In this document: positions 22,009 through 33,603 of the stretch, in pieces
Position numbering within the stretch: position 1 is the stretch's first letter
Layout of the letters: each line of letters starts with the position of its first letter
Assembly: GCF_042186555.1 (NCBI RefSeq)
Contig: NC_133333.1
Coordinates: forward strand, 217,358,022-217,422,021
Direction: 5' to 3'
DNA length: 64,000 nt
Source: Aquarana catesbeiana
Taxonomy: Eukaryota; Chordata; Amphibia; Anura; Ranidae
Program-made: the position numbers and the translations under genes
The notes under the pieces: model-generated
Database searches by the model: none
Told to the model about the DNA's origin: nothing
The model's input: only the letters and a program-made list of their open reading frames with translations

Positions 22009-22746
22009 TTGAAATATGATTTCAGTACCCATGTAGGAGCATGACGTAGAAAGTACAATATCACTAGGAGAAGCTCCATTTTGAGCAGACTAATCCTGCC
22101 TATCAAGGATAACGGTAATTTAGTCCATGCCTGAGTCTTTTTCTTAAGTAACGTCAGTAACGGAAGTAGGTTAAGGGGTATGTAGTCATGCACATTCGCT
22201 GTAAGTTTAAGGGATGTGACCCATTGTAAAGGCAAATTAGGATTGGCCAATTCTTTGGCACCTGCGTCCAGGGGGAGAATAGAGGACTTACTCCAATTTA
22301 CTTTTAACCCAGAAAACTTTGCAAATGTTTTAAAAAAACCTAGGGCCGCCTGTAGGGAATCTCCTGGGTCGCTGAGAAACAGAAGCATATCATTAGCGTA
22401 TAGCGCTAGAGATTCTTGTATAGTACCTACTTTAATGGCCTGTATCTCCCCTGATGACCTGGGTGCGACCGCAAGCGGCTCCATGGCTAGGGGGTGAATA
22501 GGAATGGGGATAGTGCCCCTTTCTACTTCAAAGAATTCGGATACAGAAGATCCCAACCTCACAGCCACCTTAGGATGTCTATAGAGCATAGAGATCCATT
22601 TCCTAAATTGTGGCCCAAATCCCATGGATTCCAGGACTTTGAACATAAACTTCCAGTCGACAGAGTCGAAAGCTTTCTCAATATCTATTGAGACTACTAT
22701 TCTAGTCCTGGAATCCAGCGGATCAAGTTGTAAGTGGTCTCCTTAA

Positions 22747-23225
22747 AGCGGAGCGCCGCCGAAAATTTTTTTTTTAAAAGTCAGCAGCTACAAATACTGC
22801 AGCTGCTGACTTTTAAAACATGGACACTTACCTGTCCAGGGCGCCCGCGATGTCGGCACCTGAGGCCGAAGCGTCTCTCCGTCCTCGGGTACTGCCGCCT
22901 CCATCTTCGGTAAGGGAATCAGGAAGTGAAGCCGTGCGGCTTCACTTCCCGGTTCCCTACTGCGCATGCGCGAGTCGCGCAGCGCAATACGGATGGTCCC
23001 TGCTGCCTCTGGGACCCGTGTGTTTCCCAGCAGGCAGCGGGGAGGGAGCAGGAAGTGGCGTAAATAACCACAGATTCTCCGGCTATCTATGCCGGAAGTG
23101 GGTACAGATACCTGTAATATACAGGTATCTGTACCCCCCTTCCCCCTGAAAGGTGCCAACTGTGTCACCGGAGGGGGGGGAGGAATCTGATGAGTGGAAG
23201 TTCCACTTTTGGGTGGAACTCCACT
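22747..23225. mobile_element. TTAA-flanked MITE with hairpin, family copy 1
   Basis: TTAA lies at 22743-22746 and 23226-23229, with AGCGGAG/CTCCACT termini. An internal palindrome at about 22777-22817 has arms AAAAGTCAGCAGCT and AGCTGCTGACTTTT. A related copy lies at 57546-57834. It splits the RT domain of the antisense LINE. Confidence 0.75.
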
Positions 23226-23349
23226 TTAAGTTAGTGTCAGTGGATTTGTCCATCATAAACCCGATTTGATCTATGTTGACTATTGTTAAATATGGTTAGG
23301 GAGTCTCTAAACAAGACATTTAGATGATGAGATAGTGAGTCCAGATCTT

Positions 23350-23798
23350 AAGATAAGTAGGTGCTTTTTTATTTACTGCAGTGGAGAGACACAACACACA
23401 CCGATATTCAGCATTACCAGACCGAACGAAGAAGGAAGTGTCTCTGACTTAAAAACATCAAGTTTAACAATATATACTTTATGAATATGCATAAGCACTA
23501 GATGTGTTATAGGTGTGATCGTATAGTTTAGTCCAATCAGCACTGATATCTTCTTAGTAGCAAGGGAACAGTTAAATGGGTGGTTACATCATGTGACTAG
23601 CAAAAAAAAAATAGATTTCAGCAGTATCTGGTCAGTTTAGACTAGTTTTGATACGGAGGCCTATTTTGAGCAGCTTTCTGGGTTCTTATCAGTAGTTTGT
23701 GTCGTCACATATCCAACAGTTTCGACTTCCCAGGAATTGAAACAAGCCATCTAAGAAGGAAAAAAAACAAATCCAACATAATATAAATTCTTAAAGCG

Positions 23799-23801
<3 letters not shown>
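23350..23801 (-). repeat. Probable retroviral 3' LTR
   Basis: On the - strand it would start TGTCGCTTTAAG at 23801, directly after a (GA)n purine tract that could serve as the polypurine tract. It contains AATAAA near 23374. The exact 3' end near 23350 is uncertain because only one LTR is present for comparison. Confidence 0.45.

Positions 23802-23803
<2 letters not shown>

Positions 23804-23836
<33 letters not shown>
23804..23836. repeat. (CT)n microsatellite
   Basis: About 16 CT units lie next to the presumed retroviral LTR, where a polypurine tract (on the other strand) would be. Confidence 0.9.
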
Positions 23837-23869
23837 AATAAAACTCAACATTATCAGACCCCTATAATT

Positions 23870-24434
23870 CTACTCATGTCCCTCCTCTTGACCCCTATAG
23901 AGGGGTCACTACCATATCTTCCCTACCTAGTATGATACCAGAGGGTCCACAGTACTACTTCACATCTTTGTGGAGTAAAGTCCTTCTTAGGGTGTATGTG
24001 GATACATATCTTTACTCATTTGCATCACCCATCTCGGCATCATACGAATCTGTTAATCTGACTATTTGATAACACTCTATCTCTTCCTTGGGGTCATCTT
24101 CCTCAGTTCTAACTGTCATTCTAGTAATCTTTGTATTTCACATTTAGCACCCCTAAAAAAAACAAACAAGCAATCTTATAATGATTCCTATGAGGACACA
24201 AAATATCTGTTGAACCCATGAAAATGTACCATTTCTAAACAAAGTGTAATCTGGGTTTGTCATATTTCCTATCATAATGTCACATTGTTTACCTCTTTCC
24301 CTTACTAAACAAGGGGATATTCCCAAAGGTCTTAAGTTATATTTAACATAAAATGTATTTTCACAATAATAGAACACTTGTGGTGTTTCTAGACATATTG
24401 GTATTTTGGGCAGCTTTGTATGGCTTAAACTCAA
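23870..24434 (-). pseudogene. Possible env remnant of the endogenous retrovirus
   Basis: A 93-codon - strand frame (24434-24153) has a run of Cys, N-glycosylation-type sites and a hydrophobic C-terminal stretch. It lies between integrase and the LTR, where env belongs. Its short length and broken continuation show decay. Assignment is by position only, and no env family motif is certain. Confidence 0.35.
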
Positions 24435-24559
24435 AACGAAAGTAAAAGGGTACCAGGTGTGAGCCTTTTTTTGAACTGTCTGGCCTATGTGAACATATCT
24501 AGCAATTACTCAAATTACTCCTTATGCCTTTTATCATGTGTAATTTGTACAGGTGATTT

Positions 24560-25719
24560 TCCTCTATAGCCTTGCCTGCCAAGATCAAGCAAAGGCATAA
24601 CAGTAGTTTACTCATCTTGAAATTAGGTGTGCTTTCTTGCAATGGCTGGCATGTATCCATGTCACCTTACAGCTGTAGCAGTTGTCAGGAACACTTGGTA
24701 GGGTCCTTCAAACTTTGGTCTCAAAGATATTTTCACATGTTCTTTTACTAGGACCCAATCACCTGGCTGTAAATCATGTGTTCCAGTTACTTGATCTGGA
24801 TCTGAAATTGTATTAAAAACAAACGTGTGCATCGCAGTTAGTTGCTTGTATTAGACAATTACATAACAAAACATAATCATTATACATTACAGCAGTCTAA
24901 TGTGGAAAATACAACCCTGTCTTAGGTGGGCCCCCAAACACAATCTCATAAGGGCTCAAGTTCTCTGACCTATAAGTAGGGGTAGTCCTGAACTTGTAAA
25001 GAACCAGAGGCAACAGTTCTGGCCACTGTTTCTTTACTGACCCTTCCTCCCATTCCTGCATTAATTTAGCTAGCCTTTCTTTAATGATTCCACTATATTT
25101 TTCTACCTTCCCTGAATTCTGAGGATGATAGGGGCCTGAAAGGCCTGCTCAATTGCCAAGTCCTTGCATACAATTTGCATGATCTGTCCAGTGAAATGTG
25201 TTCCTCTGTCACTCTCTATGGTTTCAGGGACTCCAAAGCGGCATATTACTTTGGAAAGGAGCTTCTTTGCTGTTGTTTTGGCATTTGCTTTAGCCACCGG
25301 TCAGGCTTCTATTCAGCTTGAAAAAATGTCTATGCACAACAAAACATATTGATATTGGCCTAATTTGGGCAATTGGATGTAATCAACCTGAAGCCTTTGG
25401 AAAAGGAAAAGTGGCTTGGCCAAATGTCTTTGTGTTGCTCTGGTCTGTTTTCTTGGGTTATTTTAGCACAGATTATGCATCCCTCAACAAAGTCTTGAAA
25501 TGAATTTCTGGAGTATCGAATAAACTATCCAGCCCTGCTTATGTTTCTCTCCATTACCTTAGGGCCTACATGACTCAGGCCATGGGCGAGTTGCATGATC
25601 ATCTTCTCCATTTGAGGTGTGACACATATTCCATTTTCCTTGCACAAGAGTCCTTGGTTCTTCTTTGCTCTGTCCCTTTCCATGATTTCATGCCAATCAT
25701 CAGGTGCAGATTCTTGCAA
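24560..25719 (-). pseudogene. Retroviral integrase remnant
   Basis: From right to left on the - strand it contains the His-rich N-terminal region (about 25600-25560), the core with an SDRGTHF block (about 25218-25198), and the C-terminal GDWVLVK..FEGPYQV block (about 24765-24690). That C-terminal block is typical of gamma-type integrases. Frame breaks lie between the blocks, so it is not functional. Confidence 0.8.
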
Positions 25720-25786
25720 TTCCTTAATCAGTCCTTTTACTTTGAGTATTTGTTCTCTTCTTATTCTTCAATCTGTTACGGGCTTC

Positions 25787-26330
25787 TTATTCCTTTGCAA
25801 AATCAGTGATTAGGGTCATGATTGCTTCCATTGGTTTTTCAGCAGTCCCCCTGGCAGTAGGTTGTCCTCCAGTATGTGCTTTGACCTTCAGGATGACTAA
25901 TTCCTTTGGGAGGGTGACTGCTTCAAAAAGCTCTTGAACATATTTCCAGTTTTGAATTAGTTCTTCTGCAGCAGTTATGGGTCCATAATCATGGATTACT
26001 TTGAGAGCATACTTGCTATCAGTGTAGGTGTTGGCTCTTGTGAGTGCTACCACTTTGGCAACCTGCGCTGAAAGTGATGGAGGGAGTAGTTGAGTCTCAT
26101 TCACTTCCTCCAATGTTATCACCACATATGCCATTCTTGGGCACTCCATCTTTGTATAGGCGTGAACCCTCTGCAAACAGGATCAGATCAGAACTCTCAA
26201 GAGGAGTGTCCTTTACTAGGGAGATTTGCTGCATTTCTTCTTCCATAAGTCTTAAGCAGACGTGGTCGCCCTCCTCTTCGAGGTATTCATCTCTCTCCAG
26301 GAAAAAGCTGGCAGGATGATTGTAGTACAT
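25787..26330 (-). pseudogene. Retroviral RNase H remnant
   Basis: The - strand carries the start of the RNase H fold with a GSR-type block (about 26178) and later the YTDSKYAL block (about 26018-25995) and a KAHTGG block. It is in two overlapping frames, so at least one frameshift is present. Confidence 0.8.
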
Positions 26331-26735
26331 CTTTTCACTTCTATTTCTCCTAATACAAGAAGGATTGCTTCATATTCGCTCACCTTGCTGATGACAAATG
26401 CTTTGTCCTTGCTCTTTTCAAGATTTCATTTGCATATTTCTTAATAACATCCATTCTAAAACATATCTTCCCTTTTGTACAGCACCACTGGCACAGGTTG
26501 CAGCTGCAGTTTTCTTTTTATGTTCTTGCCACGACATGGATCTTGGTGCATCCACCAACTGGATCTATTTCATACACGGTTTGAAAGGATTTGCAGTCAA
26601 CAGCGCAGGACGAGGAGGTTTCACACCATTTAAGAATGCAGGATATACAGAAAACGTGACAACAATCTTTTAGGAAGCCAACCTCCAGGGAAAGACTGTT
26701 CAGACAAATTGGACACCTCTCAGTTGAACTTAATG

Positions 26736-27470
26736 CTAAAGTACTGGCACCAGTCCCATCTTTGCCTTTGTCACCATCTTTTTCTTCATGTTGCTGGTCT
26801 CTAGCATCAGATGAGCATAAACATTTGCTCCTTCAAACCGGAAAGCAAAGAGTTCTTGGCTCTCTTCATCCAAGGCGACACTGAAGAAAGCATTTGCCAG
26901 TTCTATTACGGTGTACACCCGTGTTCCTGTAGGTATGTCATTGAGCAAAGTCCTGGGATTTTGGACAACAGGAGTGCCTTCCTCGATGATAGGATTGATG
27001 GCCCTTAAATCATGTACCATTTGATATACTGGCTTTTCTCCCTTTTTGAACTTTTTCTTTAAAACAATGGCGTCTCTACTTTCTGTTTTCTTTATGACAC
27101 CTGCTTCAAGTAATTATTTTATTTGTACTCGTACACCAGCGAGTTCATCTGGTGACAGTGGATACTGTGGTATGCGTGGGATTTGAGCTCCTGCCTTTAT
27201 TTTGACTTTAATCGGAGGGACTTGTAGAAGTCCTACATCATATTTCCCTTGGCCCAGAGAATATCAGGTATTTAAGCAACAATTTCAGGTGAAATATTAC
27301 CTTCAATTTATTGCTCTAATTTAATTGCTGTCAATCCACATATAATTTCTTCATCTAATTCTCCAACATGCACTTCTACTCCGTTGGTTGTATACTGTAC
27401 ACAGGCTTTTAAGTAACTCAGTAGGCTTCCCAATAGGTTGCATGGTACAGTTTTAGAGACAAGCAGCTTA
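26736..27470 (-). pseudogene. Retroviral protease end and reverse transcriptase N-terminal half
   Basis: From 27470 leftward the - strand reads as the end of protease and the RT entry (PQYPLSPDELAGV, about 27180-27140). It then carries the VHDLRAIN block near 27010 and the TVIELANAFF block near 26895. There the expected catalytic Asp is replaced by Glu. The palm domain with the YxDD box is missing. A stop codon (TAA) lies near 27115. Confidence 0.8.
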
Positions 27471-27475
27471 TGAAA

Positions 27476-28744
27476 CAGTGGCGGCTGGTGCTCAAAATTT
27501 TTTTGGGGGGCGCAAGCAAACTGAAAAATTCTGAAAAAAGCCCATCAATTGCAGCCTCACTGTGCCCATCATAGGCAGTCACTGTGTCCCATAAAATGCA
27601 CGTCCTAACTTTGACAGTGGATATCATTGTTATGGCAGCAGCTAGCTGCCATAACTCCGGTATCCTCGTGCTCGGCCGGCAGTCCGGTTTCTAAGAGTGG
27701 TCTCTGCGGCAGATTTGCAGCAAGATCACTTTTATCGGCGGCAGGAGAAGGCCCCCCCTTCCCGCCGCGCTCCGATGCCCTCCGCCGCTTACCGGATCCG
27801 TCAGCAGCGGCAGAGGCAATCAGATCTTCACCCTGGCTTGAAGATGGCCCCCACCCATCTGCATAACAATGCAGGGCATAAGCGACGTCTAAACGTCACT
27901 TCTACCCACAGGTCTTAAAGGGCCATTTTTTTTAATTATTTTTTTTAAATGACAATTTTTTTTTTTTATTGCATTTAAGTGTAAATATGAGATCTGAGGT
28001 TTTTTTTAACCCCAGATCTCATATTTCAGAGGTCCTGTCATGTTTTTTTCTATTACAAGGGATGTTTACATCCCTTGTAATAGGAATAAAAGTGACACCA
28101 TTTTTATTTTTTTAAAAAAACAGTGTAAAAATAAAAAAATAAAAAGGTAAAATAAATAAAGAAAAAGAAAACATTTTTTAAACATGCCCCGTTCCGCCAA
28201 ACTGGTGTGCAGAAGCACACGCATACGTGAGTAGCGCCCGCATATGAAAACGGTGTTCAAACCACACATGTGAGATATTGCCACTATCGGTAGAGCAAGA
28301 GCAATAATTCTAGCCCTAGACCTCCTCTGTCACTTCAAACATGCAACCTGTAGAATTTTTAAAACGTCGCCTATGGAGATTTTTAAGGGTAAAAGTTTGT
28401 CGCCATTCCACGACTGGGCGCAATTTTGAAGCATGATATGCTGGGTATCAATTTACTCGGCGTAACATTATCTTTCACAATATATAAAAAATTGGGCTAA
28501 CTTTAATGTTGTCCTTTTTTTTAATTCAAAAAAGTGTTTTTTTTTTTTTTTAAAACAAGTGCGCTTGTAAGACTGCTGTGCAAATACGGTGTGACAGAAA
28601 GTATTGCAACAACCGCCATTTTATTCTATAGGGTGTTAGGAAAAAAATGTATAATGTTTGGGGTTCTAAGTAATTTTCTAGCAAAAAAAACTGTTTTTAA
28701 CTTGAAAACAACAAATCTCAAAAAGAGGCTCGGTCCTTAAGTGG
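27476..28744 (-). mobile_element. TTAA-type element copy 2, joined to a hAT-like terminus
   Basis: From about 27600 to 28744 this is the reverse complement of 20873-22008 and ends in AAGTGG followed by TTAA (28745-28748). Its other end merges into sequence that starts CAGTGGCGGCTGGTG at 27476, a typical hAT terminus, so it may be a composite or one element inserted into another. It interrupts the retroviral protease region. Confidence 0.6.
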
Positions 28745-28746
28745 TT

Positions 28747-29780
28747 AAATAAATGTTGTGTCCCACTACGTAAATTAATCTGCTTCAATATAACACAATT
28801 AATATAAAACTATTCCAATTCATATGGTGCAAATACAAAAAAATATATAAAAATATAGAATATTTAAATATGTGCTATAAATATTTCAGTGCAATAAATC
28901 AACATTAACAAATTTTACACATTAAAAAATTCAATCCTTAAAGATTGATCGATCTATATATTGTGCTTCCAAAAAAAAATTTAAGGATGGATGTTGCTAT
29001 ATATGTGCTATAAATATTCCAGTGCAATAAATCAATGTGAACAAATTTTACACATAAAAGTATGTATAAAGGCTAGGACGGTGGAGGAGTCAGCTGAGAC
29101 GCTGATCTCTGATTCACGCTATATATAGAGTGGTGCGCTGGTAGCTCCTACAGCATGTGAGTACATTGACATATTTTATACAATAAATTTGGAGTTAAAA
29201 CGTTATCACACTATCTAGCCTATTTTTTATATATATGATCCGGGGACAACCATATGGAAGCGCCTGAGTCCATTAATCTTGAGCCCAATGATGGTTCTAC
29301 TGCTTGTCTGACCAAACTTGAGCGGTCGCATCCCCTGAGGTGAGCGCAATCACACAGACGGGAGCACGTGTGAAATGTCACCAAAAGTTTAATTCTGAAG
29401 CACTATCGCAAGTCACTGAGGAAATTTATTTGGAAGCACGATATATCGATCGATCGTTTAAGGATTGCATTTTTTACGTGTACATTTTTTTTCACATTGA
29501 TTTATTGCACTGGAATATTCATAGCACATATATAGCACCATCCATCCTTGAATTTTTTTTGGAAGCACTATATATAGATCGATCTTTTAAGCATTTAATT
29601 TTGTAAATTTGTTCACATTTATTTATTGCACTGGAATATTTATAGCACATATTTAAATGTTCTATATTTTTATATACTCTTTTGTATTTGCACCATATGA
29701 ATTGGAATTGTTTGATATTCATTGTGTTATATTGAAGCAGATTAATTTACGTAGTTGGACACAACATTTATTTATTTTTG
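28747..29780. mobile_element. Foldback element with arms of about 310-340 bp
   Basis: 28747-29060 and 29440-29780 are inverted copies. For example, AATAAATGTTGTGTCC at the left end is met by its complement at the right end, with ACGTAAATTAATCTGC and its complement just inside. The central 380 bp is single-copy here and includes a short CpG-bearing stretch. No protein is encoded. Confidence 0.75.
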
Positions 29781-29782
29781 CA

Positions 29783-30350
29783 CTTGCACTTCATGGATTG
29801 ATAGCTAGTTTGAATATTCAGTTTGCAGTATTATGTAGAGATATTTACACAGCGCAGCACAATATTTATATATAATTGCTTGATTTAAACATAACATATG
29901 GTAGCAGCTGAAAGGCATTATTACATTTTCTTGCATCAACAGGATGCTTCTTTCAAGACTTTCAGCCTAATATATTATTGGTAGCTCACAAGATTTTTAT
30001 TTATCTCATAAAAAAGTATCTTGTTCTCTTTGTATTGCTTCCTTTGTGTGAAATCTCTGGTGTCCCTGCAAGTTCCCCTGCCTTTGTATTAAAAACTGAC
30101 CACACTAAGCAGGAGAACACAACGTGGTCAGTTCTCTAGCTGTGATGGAAATGAAGGAGATTTTTTTTTTTTTTTTTTTTTAATGCTGAATTTGAATAAT
30201 ATATATGCAGTAGTGGAAAATTGAACTTAAAGCAATATAGGTGAGAAGTATGTTACAATATTTTTGTTGCAGGAGGAGGGTTTAATAACAGTTTAAAGGT
30301 ATAGGTGAGTTACAATTGGTAAGTATAAACTAGAGAGTGGCATGTATCTG
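29783..30350. other. Unclassified AT-rich sequence with a T-run at 30160-30182
   Basis: I see no gene. The 23-base T-run could be the A-tail of a small - strand retroposon extending to about 30350, but no target duplication was found. Confidence 0.35.
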
Positions 30351-31430
30351 TAGTACCCTGGGGTTTAGGCAGGGTTGCTCCTCACAAATTTAGTTGCCAA
30401 GCATAGTTATCTTGGTTGATTGTTAGAGATCTATTGATTTCTCCCTAAGTTTGGCCTTGTTGCACTTTTCTCTTCTACCACTAGGTGGCCGGGTACTTGG
30501 TGGTACTAGATACAAGAAGGGCAATGCATGGTCAGGTTATGGGTATATGGGGTACCTCAGCCAATGGGCAGGGGTTTTCTTGAATCCCCTGGTCTGCTGG
30601 GAGGCCCTATATATTTGGGTGGAGTCAGGTGATCTGTGTTCTGTGCCACCTGGACGGCTGTCTGTGTGGACGTGTATTGTGTTGCCCGGGCTGCTAGGCC
30701 AGAGATTGGGCCTATCCCGGGCACGTCTGGCTGCTAGGCTGTCTGAGGGCCTATCCAGAAGCAAGAGAGCAAAGTAGGGTTGGGACTGCGGCTTGCAGTC
30801 CAACCAGAAGTGACGGTTCTGCTGGAAGGAGAACCTGTCGTGGTCGGAGGTAGAAGGGAAACTGTTGTCACTAAAGGACCAAACAACCTATAACCAGGAA
30901 CCACAGTGAGTAACTGAAGCAAGTACCGGAGCAATATTCTCACCAAGCGGGGACGGTGAAGAATCCGGAAACTTCAGTGGGCATCAAGACGGGGACCCAG
31001 CCAGTGGAGGTGACGCTTGCAGAGCAGCCTTGTGTGTCAAGCCAGGGACCAGGCAGGCCAGTGGAGTGAAGCTTGAGGGGTATCTAGAGTGCCAAGCTAG
31101 GGACCCAGCAGAGAGGCAGGGGTGACGCTTGAGGAAGATACTACCGTGAAGATTGGGAGAGCTCAAGGGGTTCAGTGGGCTGAAGAACTACAAGGAGTGA
31201 TTGTAGTGGAAGTGAAAGGAACTGGTAAAGACTGTTGCCATAGGAGACAGCATTCCTGCACATGCAGGTGTGGCATCTTGCTGGATGACTTTCCCTGCAT
31301 GGCTGTCCTTCTGTTGAAGTCTCGGAGTCTGTCAATTGAACTTGCAACTACCTAAGGGTGTCCTGGCCCTAACCCTCTCTCCCCCAAAAGTTTGTTAAGA
31401 GAAATAAAATCTCTTTTGCATTCAAGAATT
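30351..31430 (+). mobile_element. Probable solo LTR (boundaries approximate)
   Basis: The sequence begins TGTAGTACCCTGG and has a GC-rich body. It carries AATAAA near 31404 shortly before its end. TGGCGCCCAATGAC, resembling a primer-binding site, follows at 31434. No internal retroelement proteins or target duplication were found, so the right end and the family are uncertain. Confidence 0.4.
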
Positions 31431-31784
31431 ATCTGGCGCCCAATGACTTTAATCACCTTTGTACCCACTATGCCTCACAACCCACTTCATACAGAAGGAT
31501 GTCAGCTATCTCTGGCCCCGGAGGTTCTCATTAGACCAAAGGAGGCTCAAGACCTTGCTACATATCTACAGGAACATTTGGGTACAAAGTGTTACAACAT
31601 CTTAGGTTTTTACTGTCTCTGTCCCCATTTGTGATATTTCAACTCCCTTCCTGGTATGGTAACAATGTTCCAGAGAGACAAAAAGTGACAGGACATCTCT
31701 CCAGAAAGTAAAAAGTAACAAAAAAACTTTTTCCAGTAAAGTAAAGGTGGGTTAGCCTTACTAAGGAAGGCAAAGTTTTACTAG
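31431..31784. other. Unclassified sequence after the LTR
   Basis: It starts with a primer-binding-site-like motif but shows no gag-like coding. Direct short repeats of GTAAAAAGTAACA type occur near 31700-31745. Confidence 0.3.
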
Positions 31785-32009
31785 GGGGGTTATTTACTAA
31801 AGGCAAATCCACTTTGCACTACAAGTGCACTTGGAATTGCAGTCGCTGTAGATCTGAGGGGGGACATGCAAGGAAAATAAAAAACAGCATTTTAGCTTGC
31901 ACATGATTGGATGATAAAATCAGCAGAGCTTCACCTCATTTCAGATCTTCCACCTCAGATCTACAGCTACTGCACTCCCAAGTGGATTTGCCTTTAGTAA
32001 ATAACCCCC
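31785..32009. mobile_element. MITE with perfect 30-bp terminal inverted repeats
   Basis: The 225-bp element starts GGGGGTTATTTACTAAAG and ends with the exact complement; 30 bases match at each end. The interior is an imperfect palindrome (AGATCTGAGG type near 31850 and CCTCAGATCT near 31960). The perfect termini suggest recent activity. No target duplication was settled. Confidence 0.85.
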
Positions 32010-32249
32010 TTGGTGTCTATGGTGCCTCTTATGCCCCTTAATTTTTGTATTTCTGTATGACAAGTACAGGAACTAAGTGGAGATCTCCAAATTTGAGATC
32101 ACCAAAAAAGTTTTAGTTCTAGTTGGTTTTCAATAAAACTCTATCAATATGCAATGAAGAGACCCCTAGGATCTGCATAAGGTGTTCGGGTCCTGAGGAA
32201 TATCTATAACTCTTTTTCATAGCCTGTACATATAAAACTCAGACTCTTA

Positions 32250-32649
32250 TGCCCTGTACACACGATAGGATTTTCCGACAACAAAATCCATGTTTTTTTT
32301 CCGATGGATGCTAGCTCATCTTGTCTTGCATACACACAGTCACACAAATCTTGACGGAAATTCCGAACATCAAGAACGTGGTGACGTACAACACGTACGA
32401 CGAGCCAAGAAAAATGAAGTTCATTAGCCAGTGCGGCTCTTCTGCTTGATTCCGAGCATGCGTGGAACTTTGTGTACACACGATCGGAATTTCCGACAAC
32501 AGATTTTGTTGTCGGAAGATTTGAGAACCAGCTCTCAAATTTTGTGTGACGGAAATTCCGATGGAAAATGTCCGATGGAGCCTGCACACGGTCGGACAAG
32601 CTCCCATCGAACATTTTCTGTTGGAAAATCCTATCGTGTGTACGCGGCA
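32250..32649. mobile_element. Harbinger-type MITE, TGCC-TACACACG family, copy 1 (TSD TTA)
   Basis: The termini TGCCCTGTACACACGAT and the inverted ATCGTGTGTACGCGGCA are flanked by TTA on both sides (32247-32249, 32650-32652). The 400-bp interior is palindromic in patches built around GGAATTTCCGACAAC motifs. It has no coding capacity. Confidence 0.8.
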
Positions 32650-32652
32650 TTA

Positions 32653-32960
32653 GGCTGCATTCACACTTCAGCATTTTGAATCGCGAGCAGATTTGCCACG
32701 AATATGCCCACGATTTGAAACCGCTAATGTGTAAATGGCAAATTGCGAGACTCACATTTGAAACACCACTCATTTAAATGACACCTCAAATCGCGGCGCG
32801 GATCTGCCGCGATTGTTGCGCGATAATTTGAAGCATGTCACCCAAAAGAAGCCCCTGAACTTTTTTTTTGGGTGACATGCTTCCCGCAATGTGTGTTGCC
32901 GCGACTGCAGCGCAATTTATCGCGCGGCAGACATGCGCCACAATTTGAAAGGATAGGGGC
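32653..32960. mobile_element. Partial GGCTGCATTCACAC MITE with internal hairpin
   Basis: The left terminus GGCTGCATTCACACTTC follows directly after the TTA of the previous element. The right terminus was not found. A 13-bp hairpin with arms AAGCATGTCACCC (32831-32843) and its complement (32870-32882) lies inside. Confidence 0.5.
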
Positions 32961-33603
32961 ATCATTTTGTTTTTTGTGTCAATTTATAAAGACTTTGTGG
33001 CTGCTTGATGTTCAGCCTTCATTTTTGAGGAAAGAGAAAACAAACTAGACATTCAAGTTATGCAATGAGCGTTATCTGGGGTATGCAGTCGAAAAGGAAG
33101 AAACTGGTCAGGCGATGATAATGGCTGCAACACTGTCAGAACTGGTTCTATCGCACCTATGTCATTATGTGCAAAGGTCGCACAGGAACACACACCTCCC
33201 AGCCTGCACTGAGATGAGGTATGTGTAGAGCGTGTACACCTGTTCCACATCTCCATGTTCACAGTGCAGAAGACACCAGACAGGTGAGAGCCGAAACCTT
33301 ATCACTTTTAATTATGGGGGGGGACAACAACACCTCCATTTATCACACCAACAAAATTTACTAAAAGTTTAAATTTACTTGTAAAAATTGATAAATCACT
33401 ACAGTACAGAGAAATCATAAGGAATTTGAAAGTTGTAGTATGTTTGCGTGCTGCATAATGCTGGGAGTTGTAGTTCACAGCTGTTGGAGGGCTTGCAGTT
33501 TTTGGATTAGCATTTATAATAGGCAATATACCAATTTGATTTAGGTGGAAACATTGTATTCACAGCCATGTGAACATACCAGGATCTGTTTGATGTGTGT
33601 GTA
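32961..33603. other. Unclassified intergenic sequence
   Basis: No gene or repeat was recognised. There is a G-run at 33316-33324. Confidence 0.35.

Larger units (their letters stand above)
19318..23347 (-). pseudogene. 5'-truncated L1-type LINE, interrupted by two TTAA-flanked elements
   Basis: The T-run at 19318-19332 is the poly(A) end. On the - strand, RT sequence runs from about 23340 to 23230, then after an insertion from 22740 to 22013 (DIEKAFDSVDW block near 22690-22660), then the C-terminal region from 20868 to about 19911. The catalytic ADD motif reads AND, and frames are broken in several places, so it is inactive. The 5' end is lost near 23347, next to the retroviral LTR. Confidence 0.83.
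23350..27475 (-). mobile_element. Partial class I (gamma/epsilon-type) endogenous retrovirus, 3' LTR to protease
   Basis: Read on the - strand it holds, from right to left: the end of protease, RT, RNase H, integrase, an env-like stretch and a 3' LTR. All frames carry stops or shifts. Gag and the 5' LTR are not seen, because the right side is cut by a DNA transposon at 27476. The left LTR abuts the truncated LINE. The class is inferred from the pol and integrase C-terminal motifs. Confidence 0.78.

Noticed and set aside
23184..23229. CTGATGA followed by a short stem, resembling a hammerhead core
   Set aside because: The stem is not followed by GAAA and the sequence is simply the end of a TTAA-flanked MITE.
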